From the NCBI GenBank assembly GCA_002352125.1, contig DEHU01000263.1, forward strand, positions 1-5,173: a stretch of DNA of 5,173 nt, written 5' to 3'. This DNA is from Competibacteraceae bacterium UBA2792 (lineage in GTDB: Bacteria; Pseudomonadota; Gammaproteobacteria; Competibacterales; Competibacteraceae). The translations under genes and the position numbers were made by a program. Of the stretch, positions 1 through 3,934 are shown piece by piece (the first letter of the stretch is position 1; each line of letters begins with the position of its first letter). The notes under the pieces are model-generated. The model ran no database searches and was not told the origin of the DNA. It saw nothing but the letters and a program-made list of their open reading frames with translations.

Positions 1-41
1 CTCGCGAGTTCGAGGCGCTCTACAGCCTGTTGACCGCTTGA
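1..41 (+). CDS. C-terminal end of an unidentified protein (partial)
   Basis: The window opens inside a plus-strand frame whose codons begin at base 3. It reads REFEALYSLLTA and stops with TGA at 39-41. The tail is amphipathic and probably helical, and the stop lies 4 bp before the stop of the opposing glycosyltransferase gene, as expected for a tightly packed convergent pair. Twelve residues are too few to name a family. The call rests on the reading frame and on the tail-to-tail arrangement, so it is tentative. Confidence 0.45.
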   Translation, partial: REFEALYSLLTA

Positions 42-50
42 CCGGTCAAG
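37..50. repeat. Perfect 14-bp palindrome spanning two convergent stop codons
   Basis: CTTGACCGGTCAAG equals its own reverse complement. It contains the TGA of the plus-strand gene (39-41) and, on the other strand, the TGA of the glycosyltransferase gene (46-48). As RNA it has no hairpin loop unless the central bases open, and no T tract follows on either strand. It is therefore not a convincing intrinsic terminator. It may simply reflect two genes ending on mirror-image codons. Confidence 0.6.
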
Positions 51-1212
51 TTGCCGCTCGACCGGCCAGCAGCTCCGCATAGAACGCCAGCAGCGTTTGG
101 GCCGGTCCCTCGGCGGCCCACTGCCGGGCATAGTTCCGGCCCTCCTCGCCCAGCCGCTGACGCAGTTCGGTGTCATCCAACAGCCGGCGGACTTGGGCGG
201 CAAAATTGGCCACGTTCTCCTCGGCCACCAACGCGCCCTGCCCGGCAGCCAAAATATCGCGAGTACCCATGACGGCGGTGGAAACCACCGGCACGCTCAA
301 ACTCATCGCTTCCAGCAATACCAAACCTTGGGTTTCGGTCCGCGAAGCGAACACGAAGGCATCGCCGGCCCGATAGCAACCGTTCAGCTCGGCGCCACGC
401 TCCAGATAACCTACGAAACGCAAATTGTCGGCCAGCCCCAATTCGGTCCCTAGCCGGCGCAGCGGCGTTTCCGCCGGCCCTTCGCCGGCGACGATCAGCG
501 CGATGTCGGGATGGCTCGTCCGTTTCAGTTCCGCAGCCACGCGCAGCAGAAATTCGATGTTTTTCTCGAACGCGACTCGCCCCACGAACACCAAGGTCGG
601 CCGCCCGGGGGCAATGCCGTGGCGAGCGCGAAATGCGGCGCCATCGCCTTCCACGAAAGCATCCCCCGGCATCCCGGTCGGGATCACCCGCATCGTGGTC
701 CGCACCCCGTACCGAACCAGCACGTCGCGCATCGCCGCCGACGGCACCACCAATCCATCCAGCCGGTTACACTGGCGACGCGAAAGCAATCGGGCAACCG
801 CCCGCCAGGCGCTTTTTGGCAAAATGGGCAGATAGTGAAACAGATACTCTTCGAAAAAGGTGTGATAGGTCTCGATGCAGGGTACGCCCAATCGTCGCGC
901 CAGCCGAACGCCCGCGTAATGGGCGACGAACGGAGTCTGGATATGGATCAGATCGAACCGCCGAACGCGCAGCGCCGCCAATTGCCGGGACAACGGCTCA
1001 GGCTGCATCATCCGATCTTCGGGATCGAACAGCACCCGCCGGGACGCTACCCGGTCGATACCGTCCTCGTCCGCGGTCGCCTGCCCATAGTCCGGCGCGA
1101 CGACCCAAACTTCGTGCCCTAACCGCTGAAATTCGTGCCGAAAAGTCCGAATCGAGGTCGATACCCCGTTCACGCGCGGAAAATACACATCCGAAAGCAT
1201 TAGAATTTTCAT
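46..1212 (-). CDS. GT4-family glycosyltransferase (GT-B fold)
   Basis: This 388-residue retaining glycosyltransferase of the GT-B fold should move a sugar from a nucleotide-sugar donor to a lipid or glycan acceptor at the inner face of the cytoplasmic membrane. The N-terminal acceptor domain starts MKILMLSDVYFPRVNGVS, with the glycine-containing NGVSTS loop at about 15-20 and TYHTFFEEYLFHY at 115-127. The C-terminal donor domain has FVGRVAFEKN near 209-218, where Arg and Lys usually contact the donor phosphates, and the GT4 E-x7-E signature at E293 and E301 (ETQGLVLLE). The closest relatives by motif are diacylglycerol glucosyltransferases and GDP-mannose-dependent mannosyltransferases; donor and acceptor cannot be fixed. 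No signal peptide or membrane segment is seen. The ATG at 1212 is chosen over an in-frame ATG six codons upstream because AGGG lies 5 nt before it and inside the longer version. The gene is convergent with the left-edge gene and divergent from the sirtuin. Confidence 0.93.
   Translation of the reverse strand: MKILMLSDVYFPRVNGVSTSIRTFRHEFQRLGHEVWVVAPDYGQATADEDGIDRVASRRVLFDPEDRMMQPEPLSRQLAALRVRRFDLIHIQTPFVAHYAGVRLARRLGVPCIETYHTFFEEYLFHYLPILPKSAWRAVARLLSRRQCNRLDGLVVPSAAMRDVLVRYGVRTTMRVIPTGMPGDAFVEGDGAAFRARHGIAPGRPTLVFVGRVAFEKNIEFLLRVAAELKRTSHPDIALIVAGEGPAETPLRRLGTELGLADNLRFVGYLERGAELNGCYRAGDAFVFASRTETQGLVLLEAMSLSVPVVSTAVMGTRDILAAGQGALVAEENVANFAAQVRRLLDDTELRQRLGEEGRNYARQWAAEGPAQTLLAFYAELLAGRAAT
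1201..1206 (+). promoter_or_regulatory. Possible -10 element for the sirtuin gene
   Basis: TAGAAT matches the sigma-70 -10 consensus at five of six positions and lies 41 bp before the sirtuin ATG. It falls inside the first codons of the opposing glycosyltransferase gene. No good -35 hexamer is found 16-18 bp upstream, so the call is weak. A promoter for this gene must nevertheless lie within the neighbour's coding sequence, because the gap between the two starts is only 35 bp. Confidence 0.25.
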
Positions 1213-1247
1213 GTGTTCCCTAAAAACCATCCCAGCGAGGCCGCGCC

Positions 1248-2012
1248 ATGTCCGACCCTAATCCCGCCATCGTCGCCCGCGTCGCGGAAGAAATGCGCCG
1301 CGCCCGCCGGTTACTGTTCATCACCGGCGCCGGCATTTCCGCAGATTCTGGCCTGCCGACCTATCGCGGTATCGGTGGGCTGTACAACAACCAAGCGACC
1401 GAAGATAACTTCTCCATCGAAACCGCCCTGTCCGGCTCGATGCTGGAAGCCAATCCAGCTATCACCTGGAAATATCTCCACCAGATCGAGCATTCTTGTC
1501 GGGGTGCCCGGTTCAACGATGCCCACGCCATCATCGCCGAGTTGCAGAACTACTTTGAAGTGTGCGTGCTGACCCAGAATATCGACGGTTTTCACCGCGA
1601 TGCCGGTAGCCGCAATCTGATCGAAATTCACGGCGATATCCACGATCTGTATTGCACCCGCTGCGATTACATGGCTACGGTACTGGATTACGGCGGACTG
1701 GAGATGCCCCCTTCTTGCCCGCGTTGCCATGCCTTGGTGCGGCCACGCGTGGTGCTGTTCGGCGAGGTATTACCGTCTCACGCCATCCAACATCTGTACG
1801 CGGAACTGGATCGGGGCTTCGATCTGGTGTTCAGCATCGGCACCACCAGCGTTTTTCCCTACATCGCTGGACCAGTGGTGCAAGCCAGCCAGATGGGCAT
1901 TCCGACGGTAGAGATCAATCCGACCGATACCAACGTCAGTCGCTTCGTGGAATACAAGCTGGCCTCGGGTGCGGCGGCTAGCTTGCGGGCGATCCGGCAA
2001 GCATATCAGTAA
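1248..2012 (+). CDS. Sir2-family NAD-dependent protein deacylase (sirtuin)
   Basis: This 254-residue single-domain cytoplasmic sirtuin removes acyl groups from protein lysines, consuming NAD and releasing nicotinamide and O-acyl-ADP-ribose. The NAD-binding GAGISADSG loop is at 27-35, TQNID at 109-113, the catalytic histidine is H128 (IEIHGDIH), and the zinc ligands are C136, C139, C157 and C160. RPRVVLFGE (165-173) and the GTTSVFPYIA nucleotide loop (198-207) complete the core, and the length is normal. The Tyr-x-x-Arg pair that binds succinyl or malonyl groups in SIRT5 and E. coli CobB appears as Y76-x-x-Q79 at the likely equivalent place, suggesting deacetylase rather than desuccinylase preference (inference). 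I see no lipoamidase-specific feature. The ATG is supported by GAGG 7 nt upstream. The gene is divergent from the GT4 gene and its stop is 3 bp from that of the next minus-strand gene. Targets cannot be read from the context. Confidence 0.95.
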   Translation: MSDPNPAIVARVAEEMRRARRLLFITGAGISADSGLPTYRGIGGLYNNQATEDNFSIETALSGSMLEANPAITWKYLHQIEHSCRGARFNDAHAIIAELQNYFEVCVLTQNIDGFHRDAGSRNLIEIHGDIHDLYCTRCDYMATVLDYGGLEMPPSCPRCHALVRPRVVLFGEVLPSHAIQHLYAELDRGFDLVFSIGTTSVFPYIAGPVVQASQMGIPTVEINPTDTNVSRFVEYKLASGAAASLRAIRQAYQ

Positions 2013-2015
2013 GCG

Positions 2016-3107
2016 TCACATTAAACCGAGCAATCGCTCCAACCAGTCGGCCGCTTCGGCGACGCCGCTTGGCGCCACCGGAGACCCGACCGGCCGGTCC
2101 AGTAACTCTCGCAAGGACCCAGCCAAATCGCCAGCCGCCAATTGTCGACGATCGATCTTGACACCGTTGCCGCATCCGGCCAGCCAACGGCTTAGCCAGG
2201 GCTCTTCCGGCCAATCGTCGCGCTCGACGTAGAGCACCCGCGTGCCGTTGCAGGCCGCTTCGGCGAACGCGCCATAACCAGGCTTGGTGAACAACACGTC
2301 GCAAGATCGAACCAAATCCAGCATCGAGCAATCGTTCAGCACCGCCCAGTTCATCGTGTCCGGTCGCGCGACGTTCCAGTCAGGCGGAGCCAGCCAGCGC
2401 GTTCCGGGCATTTCCGGCCAATCTTCCAGCGGCGGACGCATGTCCACGCCGCCCAACCCCATCAACACCAGCGTTTCGTCGCCCCGCAAGCCGAGCCGGC
2501 CATCGATTTCGGGACGCCGATTCTGGCCCAATGCGGCGATGGGGCCAATCGGACAAGCGTTCGTCAAGTCCGGCATCGGCATGCTGGGCGCCGGCTGCAA
2601 AAACGCTATCGCGCCGTTATATGCGGCCAACATCGGCGCCCGCAACGCCGCCAGATCGGGCGCATCCTGGCAATAGCCGGCCAGGATATCCGCCCAGTTC
2701 AGCGAACACAGCGCCAACGACCGGATTCCGAGCCGGGCCGCCGCCGCGAGAGTCAGGTAAGGGATATCGGCCAGCACCCCATCCGGCGGCGCCGAGCGTA
2801 ACGTGCTTTCCTGCCAAGCCAGCCGCGCGTCCCATTCCGCGTGAAAAGCCCGATAAGCAGCCAGGCTTTCGGCGACTTTTGCCTCCAACGCGTCCACCAT
2901 CAACATGCCAAAATCGGCGGCACCGGCAACGACCGCGAACTCGCCGACGACACGCTGTCGCAACACCGTTTCCGGTAGCGCGCTCTGAACGGTCAGTCGC
3001 GCCCGAGGCCAGCGACGGCGGAACTCGTTCAGCACCGGTGCCACTTGCGCCAAATGCCCGAAGCCGTGACCTGATAATGCGACATAAAGATGCGGAAACT
3101 TGCTCAC
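2016..3107 (-). CDS. GT-B fold glycosyltransferase-like protein, similar to the N-terminal half of L-arabinokinase
   Basis: This 363-residue protein has the two-domain layout of GT28/MurG-like GT-B enzymes. The N-terminal nucleotide-fold strand and glycine loop read YVALSGHGFGHLAQ (8-21). DGVLADIPYLTLAAAARLGI (109-128) and LNWADILAGYC (136-146) follow. The donor-side motif is CDVLFTKPGYGAFAEAA (269-285), followed by RDDWPEEPWLSRWL (296-309). From memory, these blocks match in order the non-kinase N-terminal half of plant L-arabinokinase (GHGFGHATR, a SDxxP block, a KxGYG block, RxDxxNEEPFL). The GHMP kinase half is absent. A cytoplasmic sugar-transfer or sugar-binding role is likely; the substrate is unknown. 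There is no signal peptide or membrane segment. The start is GTG, supported by GAGGA 7 nt upstream (3115-3119). The gene is convergent with the sirtuin, with a 3-bp gap that leaves no room for a terminator between them. Family placement is fairly secure; enzymatic function is not. Confidence 0.85.
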   Translation of the reverse strand: MSKFPHLYVALSGHGFGHLAQVAPVLNEFRRRWPRARLTVQSALPETVLRQRVVGEFAVVAGAADFGMLMVDALEAKVAESLAAYRAFHAEWDARLAWQESTLRSAPPDGVLADIPYLTLAAAARLGIRSLALCSLNWADILAGYCQDAPDLAALRAPMLAAYNGAIAFLQPAPSMPMPDLTNACPIGPIAALGQNRRPEIDGRLGLRGDETLVLMGLGGVDMRPPLEDWPEMPGTRWLAPPDWNVARPDTMNWAVLNDCSMLDLVRSCDVLFTKPGYGAFAEAACNGTRVLYVERDDWPEEPWLSRWLAGCGNGVKIDRRQLAAGDLAGSLRELLDRPVGSPVAPSGVAEAADWLERLLGLM

Positions 3108-3123
3108 TCGGCTGTCCTCGACC

Positions 3124-3140
3124 GGCCACCAACGGTGGCC
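3124..3140 (-). repeat. Perfect 7-bp hairpin just before the ribosome site of the GT-B gene
   Basis: GGCCACC and GGTGGCC form a perfect 7-bp GC-rich stem around a 3-nt loop. In the minus-strand transcript it ends 4 nt before the GAGGA ribosome site of the 2016-3107 gene. No U tract follows, so it is not a terminator. It could affect ribosome access or mRNA stability, or be neutral. Confidence 0.45.
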
Positions 3141-3168
3141 ATCATTCCCCTTCTTCTACGCAACACGA

Positions 3169-3197
3169 TTGGCTTGCAATTTCGTGAAAATTATGAT
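3169..3197 (+). promoter_or_regulatory. Candidate sigma-70 promoter for the 109-aa gene
   Basis: TTGGCT (3169-3174; four of six to TTGACA) and TATGAT (3192-3197; five of six to TATAAT) are separated by exactly 17 bp at the left edge of the AT-rich core. Transcription would start near 3204, giving a leader of roughly 127 nt before the ATG at 3331. The opposing GT-B gene must also be transcribed from this intergenic region, but its minus-strand promoter is not clear. Confidence 0.45.
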
Positions 3198-3209
3198 AAC
3201 CATAAATAC

Positions 3210-3240
3210 AACAAATTTGTCTTTATGAAACAAATTTATC
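3210..3240. repeat. Pair of 12-bp near-identical direct repeats that also form a hairpin
   Basis: AACAAATTTGTC (3210-3221) and AACAAATTTATC (3229-3240) differ at one base and are offset by 19 bp, nearly two helical turns. The first copy contains the 10-bp palindrome ACAAATTTGT. The segments 3213-3220 and 3230-3237 are also inverted, giving an 8-bp stem with a 9-nt loop. Paired sites on one DNA face suggest a dimeric regulator, but no regulator family is identified. Confidence 0.4.
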
Positions 3241-3243
3241 CCG

Positions 3244-3263
3244 TAGTATCTTACATGATACTA
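3244..3263. repeat. Operator-like inverted repeat with 7-bp arms
   Basis: TAGTATC (3244-3250) and GATACTA (3257-3263) are perfect inverted arms around a 6-bp spacer. The size and symmetry suit a helix-turn-helix dimer operator, or a short hairpin in the leader of the 109-aa gene. It lies downstream of the candidate promoter, between two other inverted repeats. Confidence 0.4.
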
Positions 3264-3273
3264 AACATTGCGC

Positions 3274-3309
3274 AAAATGGCGGAAACCCTCTGGGGTTAG
3301 CGCCATTTT
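3274..3309 (+). promoter_or_regulatory. Two-tier stem-loop in the leader, possible attenuator
   Basis: AAAATGGCG (3274-3282) pairs perfectly with CGCCATTTT (3301-3309). After a symmetric 2x2 internal mismatch, AACCC (3285-3289) pairs with GGGTT (3294-3298) around a TCTG loop. The A run on the 5' side and T run on the 3' side give it the look of a bidirectional intrinsic terminator. It ends 9 nt before the GAGGG ribosome site of the 109-aa gene. If formed it could stop transcription early or limit ribosome access. No leader peptide with a telling codon run is visible, so attenuation is a hypothesis. Confidence 0.5.
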
Positions 3310-3330
3310 CCAAGGCGCGAGGGTATCGAC

Positions 3331-3660
3331 ATGGCGCAAACGCTCACAACAGAAACCTTGGCAGCCGACAACCAGTTGTTTGCCGGAACCGGCGGCGTCA
3401 GTCGGGAAAACCAGCGATTCGGCTTCACGCCCGGTTTTCTTGACCAGGAAACCGGCGCCGTTTATTGTTCCTGTTGGATCGACGGCAGTCCCGCTCCCTT
3501 CCATGCCTTGGACGGCTTGCCCGATCATCTCGTCTTGGCCCGCAGCCCGCGCGGCCGGATCACCGCCATCAAATCCAGTGTCATTGCCGGGTTCATTCGC
3601 ATGGGTCATTTCTACACTCGCGAGCAGGCGGCCTGTTGCCTCGAACAATCGCGAGCTTGA
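3331..3660 (+). CDS. Uncharacterised 109-residue protein
   Basis: I do not recognise a named family. The frame looks genuinely coding: most codons end in G or C, and GAGGG lies 7 nt before the ATG (3319-3323). The N-terminal 28 residues are low in distinctive features. They are followed by a compact segment, RFGFTPGFLDQETGAVYCSC (29-48), then DGLPDHLVLARSPRGRITAIK (61-81), which reads like short beta strands joined by turns, and a C-terminal SSVIAGFIRMGHFYTREQA (82-100). Small proteins ending with a GFxRxGxFYTRxEA-type motif are familiar as conserved hypotheticals in proteobacteria, from memory only. Four cysteines (46, 48, 102, 103) do not form a clear metal site. There is no signal peptide or membrane helix, so it is probably a soluble cytoplasmic protein. 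It is preceded by an unusual AT-rich leader and followed 13 bp after the stop by a long stem-loop, so it probably forms a single-gene transcript. Confidence 0.75.
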   Translation: MAQTLTTETLAADNQLFAGTGGVSRENQRFGFTPGFLDQETGAVYCSCWIDGSPAPFHALDGLPDHLVLARSPRGRITAIKSSVIAGFIRMGHFYTREQAACCLEQSRA

Positions 3661-3673
3661 CCCACGTTTCTTT

Positions 3674-3716
3674 GCCGTTGGAGCGACGTGTACCCGATAC
3701 GCGTCGCTCCAACGGC
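3674..3716. repeat. Near-perfect 19-bp stem-loop (REP-like palindrome or terminator)
   Basis: The 15-base arms 3674-3688 (GCCGTTGGAGCGACG) and 3702-3716 are exact reverse complements. The stem continues for four more pairs, one of them G-U, to a 5-nt loop CCCGA (3693-3697). It begins 13 bp after the stop of the 109-aa gene. No T tract follows on either strand, so if it stops transcription it is not a textbook intrinsic terminator. The GGAGCGACG core resembles short palindromic intergenic repeats of Pseudomonas and Xanthomonas relatives (recalled, not searched). It may also protect the 3' end of the upstream mRNA. Confidence 0.65.
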
Positions 3717-3765
3717 ACCAACCCCCCCGCGCTCCCTAATTCACCGATCATCATCGATCGGCGAC

Positions 3766-3793
3766 TTGCAATTGAAAACTGCCCGACTATCGT
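3766..3793 (+). promoter_or_regulatory. Weak promoter candidate for glgP
   Basis: TTGCAA (3766-3771) and TATCGT (3788-3793) each match the sigma-70 hexamers at four of six positions with a 16-bp spacer. TTGAAA at 3772-3777 is a better -35 but lacks a good partner. The leader to the glgP ATG would be about 135 nt. The 274-bp gap makes a separate promoter for glgP likely, but this placement is uncertain. Confidence 0.22.
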
Positions 3794-3880
3794 TGTTAAG
3801 GTTGACGGCAGCCCGCTACAACCTGCTTCGAGCCGGGAGCGCGAGCCGCAAATCAGCAACACAACACCGATACCATCCGT

Positions 3881-3900
3881 CCCGGCCCGCCGGGTGTTTT
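3881..3900 (+). terminator. Small GC hairpin with T-rich tail, weak terminator candidate
   Basis: CCCGG and CCGGG (3881-3885, 3890-3894) form a 5-bp GC stem with loop CCCG, followed directly by TGTTTT. This resembles a short intrinsic terminator that could end transcripts entering from the 109-aa gene. It lies only 34 bp before the glgP ATG with no promoter visible between them, so any glgP transcript starting upstream would have to read through. It may therefore be a leaky or attenuating element, or not functional. Confidence 0.28.
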
Positions 3901-3934
3901 CGATCCTCAAGCACACGCAACGGACCTTATCGCC

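Noticed and set aside
511..1122. 203-codon plus-strand frame opposite the GT4 gene
   Set aside because: Low-complexity His/Arg/Pro-rich translation that lies entirely over the motif-bearing glycosyltransferase frame; an antisense shadow.
1213..1230. Six-codon N-terminal extension (MVFREH) of the GT4 gene
   Set aside because: The only good ribosome site (AGGGAA) lies inside this extension, and GT4 proteins of this type typically begin at the MKIL strand.
3193..3228. 11-codon leader-peptide frame (ATG ... TGA) in the AT-rich region
   Set aside because: No ribosome site and no run of one amino acid that would suggest attenuation by a charged tRNA. It would also begin within the proposed -10 element, so it could not be transcribed from it.
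3225..3443. Plus-strand frame beginning MKQIYPVVSYM inside the leader
   Set aside because: It crosses the attenuator-like hairpin and overlaps the 109-aa gene out of frame; the downstream part is Arg/Asn-rich and lacks protein-like composition. No ribosome site is evident.
3223..3648. 141-codon open frame on the minus strand opposite the 109-aa gene
   Set aside because: It starts inside the 109-aa gene and runs through the leader hairpin and repeats. The plus-strand frame has a good ribosome site and a protein-like sequence; this one reads as its mirror shadow.
3744..3761. CCGATC/GATCGG inverted repeat with 6-bp spacer
   Set aside because: Six-bp arms built mostly from repeated GATC-like words are common by chance, and no nearby element gives it a role.
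3593..3916. 107-codon minus-strand frame across the intergenic gap and palindrome
   Set aside because: Its sequence translates both arms of the stem-loop and carries no recognisable motif. It overlaps the end of the 109-aa gene, so it looks like a chance frame.
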